Counted from the first letter of the stretch, positions 9,219 to 18,229 are shown. The stretch: DNA of 64,000 nucleotides from Halorussus gelatinilyticus (GCF_023238445.1 NZ_CP096658.1:2480001-2544000), one strand, 5' to 3'. Translations and numbers: made by a program. Notes: generated by a model not told the origin, from the letters alone.

Positions 9219-9803
9219 ATGAGCGACGCACTCGGCGACACCGCCACCTTCGACCGCGTGGCCCGCGTCTACGACTGGCTCGCGCCGACCGCCGACGCCG
9301 AGGAGCTACGCGAGGCGCTCGCGTTCGCCGACGGAGACGTCGAGCGCGTCCTCGACGTGGGCGGCGGCACCGGACGCGGGGCCTCCGCGCTCGGGGCGCG
9401 CGAGCGCATCGTCGCCGACGCCGCCGAGGGGATGACTCGGCAGGCCCGTTGCAACGGCTTCGAGGCGGTCCGGGCCGACGCCGCGCGCCTGCCCTTCGCC
9501 GACGAGAGCGTCGATGCCGTCCTCGTGGTGGACGCGCTCCACCACTTCGGCGACCCCGAGCGCGCGCTGAAATCGGCGGCGCGCGTCCTGCGACCCGGCG
9601 GTGTCCTCGTCGTCCGCGAAATCGACCCGAGCGCGCCGGTCGGCCGACTGATCGAGGCCGGCGAACACCTCTACGGCTTCGACTCGAAATTCTTCGCGCC
9701 CGCCGACCTCGGCCGCCTCGTCGCCGACGCGGGCCTCGACGCCAAGTACCGCTCGCGGGGCTTCGAGTACACCGCAGTCGGCCGGAAGTCCGAGGAAGAG
9801 TGA
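9219..9803 (+). CDS. Class I SAM-dependent methyltransferase (UbiE-like)
   Basis: The 194-residue product has the Methyltransf_11 core: motif I 'VLDVGGGTGRGASAL' (about 44-58), an acidic residue after strand 2 (IVADAAEGM), 'RADAARLPFADESVDAVLVVDALHHF' (motifs II/III) and 'VLRPGGVLVVREID'. The substrate is unknown. The ATG at 9219 is preferred over longer reading because a TTTTTCTC box sits about 29 bases upstream and the 24 extra residues are Arg-rich. No operon partner identifies its substrate. Confidence 0.85.
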   Translation: MSDALGDTATFDRVARVYDWLAPTADAEELREALAFADGDVERVLDVGGGTGRGASALGARERIVADAAEGMTRQARCNGFEAVRADAARLPFADESVDAVLVVDALHHFGDPERALKSAARVLRPGGVLVVREIDPSAPVGRLIEAGEHLYGFDSKFFAPADLGRLVADAGLDAKYRSRGFEYTAVGRKSEEE

Positions 9804-9913
9804 GTAGCGCCGAGCGACGACCGATTCGACGCCGAGAACCGCCCCTCTCCGCCGGTCGGCGTCGCTCGTCGGACACCGGGAGAAACATTACCGGTCGGAC
9901 CAAATCCGCCACC

Positions 9914-10330
9914 ATGAGCAACGCCGACGGATTCGTTCGCTCGCGGGTCGAACCCTCCTCGGCCACCGCAGGCCTCGCTTTGGGCGACCTGCTGGTGCTG
10001 GCCGGATTCCTCACGCTCGGGTCGATGAACCACGGTTTCAGCCCGGTGGCGAATCCCGGACGCGTCGCCGGTACCGTCGCGCCGTTCCTCGTCGGGTGGG
10101 TCGTCGCCGCGCTCGCGTCGGGCGCGTACGCGCCCGACGCGACCCGCACGGTCAAAGGGGCGGTCCTGCGCGCGGTGGCGACGTGGGTTCCGGCGGCCGC
10201 CATCGGACTGACGCTTCGCTCGACCGGCTTCTTCCACGGCGACTCGCCGTTGACCTTCATCTTGGTCGTGACGGGCGTCGGTCTCGTCGCCTTCTCGGCG
10301 TGGCGCGGACTGGTGGCGGAGCTGCGATAG
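9914..10330 (+). CDS. DUF3054 family membrane protein
   Basis: This 138-residue protein has four hydrophobic segments (about 20-40, 52-74, 84-103 and 114-134) and a short polar N-terminus. The 'FLTLGSMNHG' and 'PFLVGWVVAALASGAYAP' patterns match the small DUF3054 membrane family found in archaea and actinobacteria, whose function is unknown. The start at 9914 has a TATA-like box (ACATTACC) about 28 bases upstream. The context gives no functional clue. Confidence 0.8.
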   Translation: MSNADGFVRSRVEPSSATAGLALGDLLVLAGFLTLGSMNHGFSPVANPGRVAGTVAPFLVGWVVAALASGAYAPDATRTVKGAVLRAVATWVPAAAIGLTLRSTGFFHGDSPLTFILVVTGVGLVAFSAWRGLVAELR

Positions 10331-10405
10331 CACTGTCGCGGCGATTTCTCGAAGCGCGACCCTCCCGAGCGAAGGGCAGTTACCCCCGGAAACGCAACGT
10401 CGGCT

Positions 10406-11020
10406 ATGGAGTACGCGGTACTCGGGTGGCCCGACGACGACCCCACGCTCCGACTCGACCACCGCGCGTTCAGCTACGCCGGGAAGTTCGTGATGTCGAA
10501 CACCGGGAAGGCCGTCGTCCGCGACGAGGACGCCGAGCGCGCGACCGGCGGTGAAGATGCCGAGACCCCCACGCCCGAGACGGACGCTCCGGACCGCGAC
10601 TGGGTGGAAGACGACCGCATCGTCGCCGCCGTCGCGTTCAACGAGGACCGGACCGACTCCGCTGCCGCGTGGCTTCGCTACGTCACCGTCCGGCGGGACC
10701 GCCGCGGGGCCGGACTCGGCGCGCGCCTCTGTCGGTTCGCCGCCGCGCGACTCCGCGAGCGAGGATACGAGCGCGTCCGCATCGCGGTCAACAACCCCTT
10801 CGCGTTCCACGCGCTCTACAAGGCCGGGTTCGGCTACACCGGCGAGGAGACCGGCCTCGCGGAGTTGGTCCTCGTCGCCCCGAGCGACCGGCCGCCGGAG
10901 GCCTACCGAACCGGTCTCGACGCCTACCGCGAGCGCGAGGGTCTCTCGGCGGCCGAGCGCGACTTTCTGGCCGCGAAGGCCGACGCGGACCCGCCGCCGG
11001 TCGTCGCGGACCCCGGATGA
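10406..11020 (+). CDS. GNAT family N-acetyltransferase
   Basis: This 204-residue protein contains a GNAT acetyl-CoA-binding core: 'AAAWLRYVTVRRDRRGAGLGARLCRFAAARL' with the R/Q-x-x-G-x-G/A loop (RRGAGLGA), followed by 'VRIAVNNPFAFHALYKAGFGYTGEETGLAEL' with the conserved Asn and Tyr. An acidic, probably disordered insert (about 45-70) lies before the core. The substrate (protein N-terminus, antibiotic or metabolite) cannot be deduced. The C-terminal 40 residues are an extra helix not needed for the fold. Confidence 0.85.
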   Translation: MEYAVLGWPDDDPTLRLDHRAFSYAGKFVMSNTGKAVVRDEDAERATGGEDAETPTPETDAPDRDWVEDDRIVAAVAFNEDRTDSAAAWLRYVTVRRDRRGAGLGARLCRFAAARLRERGYERVRIAVNNPFAFHALYKAGFGYTGEETGLAELVLVAPSDRPPEAYRTGLDAYREREGLSAAERDFLAAKADADPPPVVADPG

Positions 11021-11096
11021 CGAACTCGGGCCACGGTCACAGCCACCGAGGGTAAGTGCGCCGGGAACGAACTCCGAGTCGATTCCGGGGGACAAA

Positions 11097-12644
11097 ATGG
11101 CCGACAGAGACACGCTACCGGGGGAGGACGAATCGCTTTGGCTGGCGACGACGGACCGGACCGACTTCCCGGCGCTCGACCGGGACAGACACGTCGATAC
11201 CGCGGTCGTCGGCGGGGGAATCGCGGGCGTCACCGCGGCGCTCCACGCCGCGGAAGCGGGCCAATCGGTCGTCCTGCTGGAACGGGACCGCATCGTCGAG
11301 GGCGTGACCGGCAAGACGACCGCGAAGGTCACGGCCCAGCACGGACTCATCTACGACGACCTGCTCGACAAGCACGGCCGGGACGCCGCCCGGCAGTACG
11401 CCCGCGCCAACGCCGCCGCGATCGAGGAGGTAGCCGAGCGCGTCGAGCGCCACGACATCGACTGCGGGTTCGAGCGCCTGCCCGCCTACACCTACGCCGC
11501 CGACAGAGAGCAACGCGGCGCGGTCGGCCGCGAGGCCACCGTCGCGGAGGGACTGGACCTACCCGCCGAGTTCGTCGCGGACCCGCCGTTCCCCGACGAG
11601 TCTCCCGGCGCGGTGAAGTTCGCCGACCAAGCCCAGTTCCACCCGCGGCAATACCTGCTCGACCTCGCCGACGAGATTCCCCGCGAGGACGCCCACGTCT
11701 TCGAGGGGACGAAGGTGACCGACGTGGACGACGGCGGGAAGGGCGACCCCTGCCGCGTCGAGACCGAGGGCGGCACCGTCACCGCCGAGAGCGTCCTGCT
11801 GACGACTCACTTCCCCATCGTGGACCCGGCGTTCTACTTCGCGCGCCAGTACCCCAAGCGGTCGTACGTGCTGGCGGTCGAACTCGCCGAGGAACCGCCC
11901 CGCGGGATGTTCTACCGCGACCAGTCGCCCTACTTCTCGGCGCGGCCGGTTCCGAGTTCGGCGGAGTGGAACGCCGACGGACCCGTGATGCTCGTCGGCG
12001 GCCAGAACCACAAGACGGGACAGGGCGGTTCGACCGCCGAGCGCTACCGGAAACTGGAACGTCAGGCGCGCGACCACTTCGACGTGGCGGAGGTCCGCTA
12101 TCGGTGGTCCACGCAGGACTACGTGTCCATCGACCGGATTCCCTTCGTCGGCGAACTCGGCCCGACGACCCACGGCGTCTACGTCGCCACGGGGTTCGCC
12201 GGATGGGGCATGACCAACGGGACCGCCGCGGGGAAGATGCTCGCGGCGTACGCCCGCGGGGAGACGCCCCGGTGGGCCGACGCCTTCGACCCGCAACGTT
12301 TCGACCCCGAGGCCGGCGGCAAGGAGTTCCTCAAAGAGAACCTCGACGTGGGCACGGAGTTCACCCGCGACTGGGCGAAGGCCCCCTTCCGCGGCGAGGA
12401 TCCGGCCGTCGCACCGGGCGAGGGCGAGGTCGTCCGGCGCGGCGGCAAGCAACTCGCGGTCGCCCGCGACGAGGACGGCGAACTCCACGTCTCCTCGGCG
12501 GTCTGCACCCACATGGACTGCATCGTCCACTGGAACGACGCCGAGCAGTCGTGGGACTGCCCCTGTCACGGCTCGCGGTTCGGACTGGACGGCGAGGTGC
12601 TGGACGGCCCCGCGGTCGAGGACCTGCCGACGCGCGGCGAGTGA
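11097..12644 (+). CDS. FAD-dependent oxidoreductase with C-terminal Rieske domain
   Basis: This 515-residue protein joins a DAO-type FAD domain, with dinucleotide motif 'TAVVGGGIAGVTAALHAAEAG' (about 33-53), to a Rieske [2Fe-2S] domain at about 440-515. Rieske ligands are visible: Cys470-x-His472 and Cys488-x-x-His491 with 15 residues between the pairs. The second half of the FAD domain has 'YVATGFAGWGMTNGTAAGKMLAAY', as in glycine-oxidase/YhfW-like proteins. It probably moves electrons from an amine- or amino-acid-like substrate, but the substrate is unknown. No gene partner is close by. Confidence 0.92.
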   Translation: MADRDTLPGEDESLWLATTDRTDFPALDRDRHVDTAVVGGGIAGVTAALHAAEAGQSVVLLERDRIVEGVTGKTTAKVTAQHGLIYDDLLDKHGRDAARQYARANAAAIEEVAERVERHDIDCGFERLPAYTYAADREQRGAVGREATVAEGLDLPAEFVADPPFPDESPGAVKFADQAQFHPRQYLLDLADEIPREDAHVFEGTKVTDVDDGGKGDPCRVETEGGTVTAESVLLTTHFPIVDPAFYFARQYPKRSYVLAVELAEEPPRGMFYRDQSPYFSARPVPSSAEWNADGPVMLVGGQNHKTGQGGSTAERYRKLERQARDHFDVAEVRYRWSTQDYVSIDRIPFVGELGPTTHGVYVATGFAGWGMTNGTAAGKMLAAYARGETPRWADAFDPQRFDPEAGGKEFLKENLDVGTEFTRDWAKAPFRGEDPAVAPGEGEVVRRGGKQLAVARDEDGELHVSSAVCTHMDCIVHWNDAEQSWDCPCHGSRFGLDGEVLDGPAVEDLPTRGE

Positions 12645-12974
12645 GATAGAATTAGTCAGTCTCGAACGTTCACCAGTCGGCGGTCGGCGCGCGCTGGCGC
12701 GGCGCCCGCGGCGACGCGCCAACCGCGCGAGGGACGAGTAGTCTGCGAACGCGGTTCGCAGACAACGCAGGAGGCTGGGGAAGACGAGGTGTTGTGCGGG
12801 GCAGTACGGAGACTCCTTCGTTCAAGCCTGAAGCTAGCTTCTTCCGTCGTTCGTCTTCTCCCGCTCGTCCCCCGACTCCTCACACCCGTCATAAACCACA
12901 CCTCCGAAAACTCGTTCTCCACGAACCTTCCGCAAGCACAACGCTGATTGCGGGCCGAAGACAGGTGCGAAGTA
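12645..12974. other. Intergenic region after the Rieske gene
   Basis: About 330 bases without a credible gene. It contains a perfect hairpin at 12740-12762, a 12-base palindrome GAAGCTAGCTTC at 12830-12841, and a less GC-rich stretch from about 12780 onward leading to the MFS gene at 12975. No tRNA or ORF above noise is seen. Confidence 0.5.
12740..12762. terminator. Perfect inverted repeat, possible 3'-end hairpin
   Basis: The arms GTCTGCGAAC and GTTCGCAGAC (10 bp) flank a GCG loop. It is located 96 bases downstream of the Rieske gene stop. There is no T-run after it, so terminator or RNA-end stabiliser function is inferred. Its outer GTCTGCG/CGCAGAC core recurs in the larger repeat at 50175-50210. 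Confidence 0.45.
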
Positions 12975-14279
12975 ATGACAGCGTCGTCGCAGTCCGACAT
13001 CGACTACGCCGCTCGGGCGCGGGACGTACTGGGGTTCTCGCGGTGGTGGCAGGTCGCCGCCGCCGCGGTGATGATGGGGCTCATCAGCCCGTACCAGTAC
13101 GTCTGGTCGTCCATCGAGTCGCCCATCGCGCGGTCGCTGGAACTCGATCCGACCGCTCTCGGGTTCGTCTTCACCCTGTTCGTCGTCTTCCAAGCGGGGT
13201 CGCAGTTCCCGGTCGGATGGTACCGGGACCGTCACGGGCCGCGAGGACTCGCGCTCCTCGCCGGCCTCCTCGCGGGCGGCGGCTACGTCGGCCTGGCCTA
13301 CGCGACCGAGGTCTGGCATCTCTACCTGCTCTACTCGATGGGCGCGGTCGGCGTCGGCATCGTCTACACCGTCGCGGTCAACACCGCGCTGAAGTGGTTC
13401 CCCGACCGCCGGGGGCTGACGACCGGCGTCGGCACGATGGCGTTCGCCGCCGGGAGCGCCCTGTTCATCCCGTACGTCCGCGCCAACGCGACCGTAGCGA
13501 GCTACTCGGACGTCCTCCGCAACATGGGCCTGCTCATCGGCGTCGGCGTCCTCGTCGGCGCGCTGGTCCTGCGCGACCCGCCGAGCGGATGGGTCGGCGC
13601 GAGCGAGGGGAGCGATGCGAGCGAGTCGGTCGTGGCGAGTAACTCGGAATCGGCCCCCGCCGAGACCGACGGCGGGGCGAGCGCCGCCGCGCCCAGACAG
13701 TACACCTCCCGCGAGATGCTCCGGACGTGGCAGTTCTGGCTGATGTACGCGATGTTCGTCTTCGCCAGCGGGGCCGGACTGATGCTGACCGCGAAAGTGA
13801 TCTCGTTCGCCCAGAACGTCGGTCTCACGGCCCTGACCGCGACCGCGGGGGCGACGGTCCTCCCCATCGCGGCCGGAGTCGGCCGCCTCGTCGTCGGCGA
13901 CCTCTCGGACCGGATGGACCGCGAGAGCGCGATGGGCGTGTCGTTCCTGCTCTGCGGTCTCGGGGTGTTCGCGGTGGTCTGGTTCGGCGTGGCCCAGACG
14001 CCGCTGGGCTTCCTCGCGGCCGTGGTGATAGCGACGTTCTTCTGGAGCCCCCAGTACACCCTCTTTCCGAGCGTCGTCGGCGACTACTACGGCCAGCAAC
14101 ACTCCTCGACGAACTACGCGCTGCTCTACTCCGGCAAGATGTGGGGCGGCGTCTTCGGCGGTGGCGTGACGGGGTGGCTCGTGTCCCAGACCAGTTGGCC
14201 CGTCGCGTTCGCGCTCGGCGGCGCTCTCGCGGTGCTGGCGGGACTCGGGGCGTTCCTGCTCCGCGAACCGAGCGAGTAA
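12975..14279 (+). CDS. MFS transporter (OxlT-like)
   Basis: This 434-residue transporter has twelve predicted hydrophobic segments. The first half includes 'QFPVGWYRDRHGPR' (the MFS loop 2-3 motif, Gly-x-x-x-Asp-Arg-x-Gly-like) and the second half 'VVGDLSDRMDRESAMG', the equivalent loop. A polar acidic linker (about 205-240) joins the halves. The sequence order (SPYQYVWSSIESPIA at the start, 'FFWSPQYTLFPSVVGDYYG' late) resembles the OxlT-type oxalate/formate antiporter branch of monocarboxylate carriers. The actual substrate is unknown. ATG 12975 was chosen over a nine-residue longer form. Confidence 0.88.
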   Translation: MTASSQSDIDYAARARDVLGFSRWWQVAAAAVMMGLISPYQYVWSSIESPIARSLELDPTALGFVFTLFVVFQAGSQFPVGWYRDRHGPRGLALLAGLLAGGGYVGLAYATEVWHLYLLYSMGAVGVGIVYTVAVNTALKWFPDRRGLTTGVGTMAFAAGSALFIPYVRANATVASYSDVLRNMGLLIGVGVLVGALVLRDPPSGWVGASEGSDASESVVASNSESAPAETDGGASAAAPRQYTSREMLRTWQFWLMYAMFVFASGAGLMLTAKVISFAQNVGLTALTATAGATVLPIAAGVGRLVVGDLSDRMDRESAMGVSFLLCGLGVFAVVWFGVAQTPLGFLAAVVIATFFWSPQYTLFPSVVGDYYGQQHSSTNYALLYSGKMWGGVFGGGVTGWLVSQTSWPVAFALGGALAVLAGLGAFLLREPSE

Positions 14280-14632
14280 CGTCCCATCTCCCAATCCTCG
14301 GAAATCGGTATTCTGGCGGCGTTCCTCAGCGATTCTCGCCCGGTTTCTAATCGTCGTTCGTCGGTTCTCCCGCGCTCGCTGATTCGTTCGACCGGTTTAC
14401 CGAGGTGAGCCGCGCGTCCGGTCGGCCGCTCGAAATTACTGCTGTGAATTTCACCGCCGGTCTCAGAACCGCCCTGTGGTTCGTTTTGGGCGTTCTGAGC
14501 GCGAAAACATTCTGGTGGCGTATCTATAAGTTATGAGAATCTCATCCAGAGCATAGGATTCGCCTATCGGTATTGAACCGCTCAACTACGGGAAAGAGTT
14601 ATATACCTATGGAGCATATTTTGTAATAGATT
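14280..14632. other. Intergenic region before the small membrane protein gene
   Basis: About 350 bases with no convincing ORF. A near-perfect stem-loop (arms CTCAGAAC / GTTCTGAG, extendable by GCCC/GGGC with one bulged base) lies at 14462-14499. A clear TATA box (GTTATATACC, about 14598-14607) precedes the gene at 14633 by about 30 bases. The right half is AT-richer than neighbouring genes. Confidence 0.5.
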
Positions 14633-14860
14633 ATGACTGGGTACTACGACCTAATCCTCGGACTGATTCCGCTTTCCCTGATCGGTGTAACCGCTGCGCT
14701 GAGCGTCGTCGGCTTCTCGATTACGTCCGCCGTCCCGCTGGCTGCCGGCATCCCCGTCGCGCTCATCGGTCACGCACTGTTCGTCAACAGCCCCGTGGAC
14801 GACACCCAGTCGTCGTCCGACACCGTCGAATCTTCGACTTCCTTCGAACCCGCCGACTGA
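14633..14860 (+). CDS. Small two-helix membrane protein
   Basis: This 75-residue protein has two hydrophobic helices (about 7-28 and 30-52) separated by a tight turn, and a Ser/Asp-rich C-terminal tail of about 20 residues. It is probably inserted in the membrane as a hairpin. It resembles short haloarchaeal proteins of unknown function. The TATA box 30 bases before the ATG supports a real, leaderless, separately transcribed gene. I see no functional motif. Confidence 0.7.
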   Translation: MTGYYDLILGLIPLSLIGVTAALSVVGFSITSAVPLAAGIPVALIGHALFVNSPVDDTQSSSDTVESSTSFEPAD

Positions 14861-15022
14861 ATCGGCTCTCGACTCCGTCGCTGCGGCTTCTCCTTTCACT
14901 TCTCGCTTTGGGTGGTTTCGATGTCGAGTGTCTTCTCCGACCGCGACGCGGACAGGTCAACCACTCGTCACGCCTCGCGTCGTCCCTCAATCGTTTTCCG
15001 ACTGGACTGTGTTCACTCGGGC

Positions 15023-16021
15023 ATGACGGACGCTCTGTTCCTGACCAGCGAGGAGGTTTCCGGACTGGCGACGCCCGCCGAATACGTCGAGGCGGTCCGC
15101 GACGGCTACCGCCAGCGCGGCGAGGGCGCTCCGGCCCGTCCGCGCGCGAAACTCACCAACGCCGAGCCGCCGGGGATGCTCACCGACTACTCGGCGGTCC
15201 TGCCCGAGACCGGCGCGATGGGCGGGTACATGTACGCCGCCGGGTTCGGCGCGGAAGACGCGTGGTTCGTCGCCCCCGTCTTCGACGCCGAGTCGGGCGA
15301 ACCGCTGGCGCTTCTGGACGGCGCGAGCATGAACCCCTTCAAGACCGGTGCGGCGGGCGCGGTCGGCATCGACGCGCTGGCCCGCGAGGACGCCAAGACG
15401 CTCGCGCTCATCGGCAGTGGCTCGCAGGCCCGCGGGCAGTTGCGCGCGGCCGCGACCGTCCGGGACCTCGAAAGCGTCTGGGTGTACTCGCCGACCAAGG
15501 AGTCGCGCGAGTCCTTCGCGGCCGAGATGAACGAGGAGTTAGGTCCCTCGGTCGCCGCCGTCGCGTCCAGCGCCGCGGCGGTCGAGGAGGCCGACATCGT
15601 GGTCACGGCGACGACCGCGAGCGACCCCGTCTTCGACGGCGACCTGCTCGCGGAGGGCACTCACGTCACCGCGATGGGCCAGTACCACCCCGAGAAGCGC
15701 GAACTCGACGCGACGACAGTCGGGCGCGCCAAGTACGTCCCGGACCTCCGCGAACGCGTGATGAAGGACGCCGGGTCGTTCATCGCCGCGGTCGAGGAGG
15801 GCGTGGTCTCGGAGGACGACGTGTACGCCGAACTGGGCGAGGTCGTCGCCGGGGGAGCGCCCGGTCGCGAGTCCGACGACGAAATCACCGTCTTCGACAG
15901 CGGCGGCACCGGCATCGAGACGGTCGCCGCGGCGCACATGCTCTACGAGAAGGCGGATGACGAGGGTCTCGGCTCGGAAATCTCGTTCGCGCCCGCGAGC
16001 GAGGCGCTGACGGGACGGTAG
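15023..16021 (+). CDS. Ornithine cyclodeaminase / alanine dehydrogenase family protein
   Basis: This 332-residue enzyme belongs to the mu-crystallin/OCD family. It has a substrate-binding N-terminal part ('RPRAKLTNAEPPGMLTDYSAVLP', giving the Lys/Arg substrate contacts), 'GASMNPFKTGAAGAVGIDALAREDAKTLALIGSGSQA' with the NAD(P)-binding Gly-x-Gly-x-x-Ala, and 'VFDSGGTGIETVAAAHMLYEKA' at the end. Archaeal members are often L-alanine dehydrogenases or other NAD-dependent amino-acid or imine enzymes, so substrate specificity is open. ATG 15023 has a CGTTTTCC box 28 bases upstream; the 37-residue longer form is unlikely. Confidence 0.88.
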   Translation: MTDALFLTSEEVSGLATPAEYVEAVRDGYRQRGEGAPARPRAKLTNAEPPGMLTDYSAVLPETGAMGGYMYAAGFGAEDAWFVAPVFDAESGEPLALLDGASMNPFKTGAAGAVGIDALAREDAKTLALIGSGSQARGQLRAAATVRDLESVWVYSPTKESRESFAAEMNEELGPSVAAVASSAAAVEEADIVVTATTASDPVFDGDLLAEGTHVTAMGQYHPEKRELDATTVGRAKYVPDLRERVMKDAGSFIAAVEEGVVSEDDVYAELGEVVAGGAPGRESDDEITVFDSGGTGIETVAAAHMLYEKADDEGLGSEISFAPASEALTGR

Positions 16022-16364
16022 ACCTCGACTGGTCGGGCCGGACTACGAATTAGACGATTCGGAGAAGTGAGTGGTCGTTCGGTGCAAGGCTACCTTACGC
16101 CGCGAGCATCATCGCCGCGATGAACGACGAGTCGGTGCCCGCTTTCGTCTCTTCTTTCTTGCGCTCTACGTCGGTCATGTTTCGGGGATGCTGCCATCGC
16201 ATACCCATACAAAATATTTACTCGCACTTGAGTATGTCGTCTCGGTTATGGGTTGTGAGCGGCTCGCAAATCATTTGTGATGGCATATCACGGAGTCCCG
16301 GCGGGACGCCGCCGACACGTAGGGACACCGACAGATTTCTGTGGTCGCCTTCCGATGACAACGT
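16022..16364. other. Intergenic region containing a possible micro-ORF and small palindromes
   Basis: About 340 bases. On the minus strand there is a possible 27-codon ORF (16095-16178) with a TATA-like element upstream. On the plus strand, two adjoining small palindromes occur: CAAATCATTTG (16267-16277) and GTGAT..ATCAC (16277-16291). The region 16190-16290 is AT-richer than its flanks, fitting promoter DNA. Confidence 0.45.
16095..16178 (-). CDS. Possible micro-protein (27 aa)
   Basis: This short reading frame would encode MTDVERKKEETKAGTDSSFI and a hydrophobic end AAMMLAA. An AT-rich TATA-like element (AAATATTTT on this strand, about 16211-16219) lies some 35-40 bases upstream of the ATG at 16178, which would give a leader of about ten bases. 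Two further in-frame ATGs upstream (the first at 16208) would lengthen it to 37 residues but would lie too close to the TATA element. Coding status is unproven. No family is recognised. Confidence 0.3.
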   Translation of the reverse strand: MTDVERKKEETKAGTDSSFIAAMMLAA

Positions 16365-16691
16365 ATGGGCTCCGCTTCTGACGATCGGTCCGACCGACCC
16401 TCCCGCGACCCGGAAGAGACCGCCGAACCCGACGGGGGCGACGAAATCGGCTTCGACGAGGCCGCGCTCTACGGCGTCGTCCGCGAGGCCGTCGAGGACG
16501 CCATCCTCGGCGTTATCGGGACGCTGTTGCTGGTCGGCGTCGCACTGGTGGTCGTTTGGGCTGGCATCGGAATGGTGACTCGGACGGGAGGTTCGGCCCC
16601 AACGGTGCTAGGCGGCCTCATCATCGCTTTCGGCCTCTACCTCGGCGCGGTGACGCTGGGCGTGGTTCCGCCGATTCGCGATCGGTTTTGA
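16365..16691 (+). CDS. Small two-helix membrane protein
   Basis: This 108-residue protein has an acidic N-terminal tail (about 1-40, Asp/Glu/Ser-rich), a first hydrophobic helix (about 46-68), a short Gly/Thr loop and a second helix (about 78-100), ending in PPIRDRF. It is probably a membrane hairpin with cytoplasmic tails. No known motif and no informative neighbours; a generic haloarchaeal hypothetical. Confidence 0.65.
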   Translation: MGSASDDRSDRPSRDPEETAEPDGGDEIGFDEAALYGVVREAVEDAILGVIGTLLLVGVALVVVWAGIGMVTRTGGSAPTVLGGLIIAFGLYLGAVTLGVVPPIRDRF

Positions 16692-16730
16692 AGTCCGCAG
16701 AACGAGAACGTCGCTGAAGCGTCGGTTCAG

Positions 16731-17789
16731 TTACAGTCCCAACGCCTGCATCAGCGTCATCCCGCTCGCCAGCGCGCCGACCAGATAGCCGCCGATAGCG
16801 CCGCCGTTCAGGAGCGGGAGTCCGGCGTGCGCGCGACCCTTCATGACCATCCAGAGGAGGACGAGCAGTCCCGCGATGGTGCCGACCATCGAGGTCAGCG
16901 CGGGCAGGTTGAGCGCGAACCCGGAGATCAGCGATTCGGGCGGCGCGAAGGAGGCCGCGCTGGCGACCATCACCGTCGGCATCACCGCGTCGCCCAACCC
17001 GATGAAGAACACGTCGCGGTCGGTCACGTCCGGGCGCTCGGCCTCGTCGTGGGCGTCCGATTCCGGCGCTCGCTCGGCGTCCGCCTCCGGCGTCTCGCCG
17101 CCGTCGGCGGCGCTGGCGGTCTCGGTCTCGTCGGGCGCGTCCGCGGCGTCTTCCCCGTCGGCCATCCCGTCGTCGTCCAAGAACGAGTACGAGAGCGTCA
17201 TCGGAATCACGAGGATGACGGGAATCTTCAGGTCCATCACGCCCGAGGCGAGCGTCAGCATGTGTTCGGTGCCGTAGACGCTGATGGCGTCGTACACCGC
17301 GAGGACGGTCAACAGCAGGACGGCCGGAAGCAGGCCAAAGCTGATGCCGAACAGTCCGGCCGCGCCAGCGCCCATCAGGACGCCCGCGGCGTCGATGACG
17401 TACCACTCGGGGTGGACCGCGAGCGCCAGCGAGACGGTCGCGGCCGCGGCCAGCGCGGCCAGATTGAGGGGTGCGCCGCCCAACTGCACGACGACCCACG
17501 CCGGAATCACGACCGAGAAGACGTACCACGAGAGCAGTCCGCTGGTGAAGATGAGCGCCCCGCGGAGCAGCCACTGCACGTCGAGTTTGATGATAGCGAG
17601 CATCACGCCGGTCAGGACCAGCACCGCCGCGACGTAGACCAGACTGTTCGTCGGGTCGGAGGGGTTCTCGACCTGCTGGTAGCCCGCCTGCTGGAACGGT
17701 TCGACGAGCGCCAGCGCACCGAGTTGGACGAACAGGAACATGGCGACGGTCAACCCGGCGGCCGCGAACACGCGCGTTCGATTCTCCAT
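16731..17789 (-). CDS. Presenilin-type intramembrane aspartyl protease (PSH)
   Basis: This 352-residue, roughly nine-helix membrane protease homologue cuts within the membrane. All three presenilin/SPP signatures are present: Tyr166-Asp167 in 'VLAVYDAISVYG', Gly-Leu-Gly-Asp at 264-267 in 'FFIGLGDAVMP', and the Pro-x-Leu motif at 325-327 in 'GLPLLNGGA'. A very acidic loop (about 204-258) separates the two catalytic helices, where presenilins carry their variable loop. The family's archaeal prototype is the Methanoculleus PSH. A TATA-like box (CACAAAGG) 28 bases upstream supports the start. The substrates are unknown. Confidence 0.92.
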   Translation of the reverse strand: MENRTRVFAAAGLTVAMFLFVQLGALALVEPFQQAGYQQVENPSDPTNSLVYVAAVLVLTGVMLAIIKLDVQWLLRGALIFTSGLLSWYVFSVVIPAWVVVQLGGAPLNLAALAAAATVSLALAVHPEWYVIDAAGVLMGAGAAGLFGISFGLLPAVLLLTVLAVYDAISVYGTEHMLTLASGVMDLKIPVILVIPMTLSYSFLDDDGMADGEDAADAPDETETASAADGGETPEADAERAPESDAHDEAERPDVTDRDVFFIGLGDAVMPTVMVASAASFAPPESLISGFALNLPALTSMVGTIAGLLVLLWMVMKGRAHAGLPLLNGGAIGGYLVGALASGMTLMQALGL

Positions 17790-17914
17790 GCCCGGTCGTT
17801 GCCACCCGGCCGCCTTTGTGGTTGTGGTCTCTCGGCGTCCCGCGACCGGCCCCCGCCGGTTTCATTCACCAGCTAATCGATACGTTTTTCGTCGCGGCAG
17901 GTCCATGCGATGGT

Positions 17915-18229
17915 ATGTCGAGTCACGGAGCGCGGGGGCGCTCGTCGGGGACCGTCCGCCTTCCCGAGACCGTGCCGTTCACCCTCCCCGCCCTGAACCG
18001 CCTCAGTTGGGAGTTAGGGTCGCGGGTCGTCTCCCGAGCGTCGAAGGTGGCCGCGTGGGAACACCGCTCCACCGGGCGGACGCTCGGCGTCTACGACGTG
18101 ACCGAGAACACGGTCGTCCTCGCCGTCCGGACTCCGGTCGGGCGCGAACGCTTCTACGGCGCGGCGAAAGCCGACTTCGAGGAGAAGCGCACCCGACTCG
18201 CCGAGGCGGACGACTGGCGGCGAGCGTAG
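17915..18229 (+). CDS. Hypothetical small protein
   Basis: This 104-residue protein starts MSSHGARGRSSGTVRLPE. A compact alpha/beta segment (about 22-90) includes 'HRSTGRTLGVYDVTENTVVLAVRTPVGRERFYGAAKADFEEKRTRL'. It is less acidic than its neighbours. I recognise no family. ATG 17915 was chosen because the additional upstream 33 codons in frame look non-coding. It faces gar1 (convergent). Confidence 0.55.
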   Translation: MSSHGARGRSSGTVRLPETVPFTLPALNRLSWELGSRVVSRASKVAAWEHRSTGRTLGVYDVTENTVVLAVRTPVGRERFYGAAKADFEEKRTRLAEADDWRRA

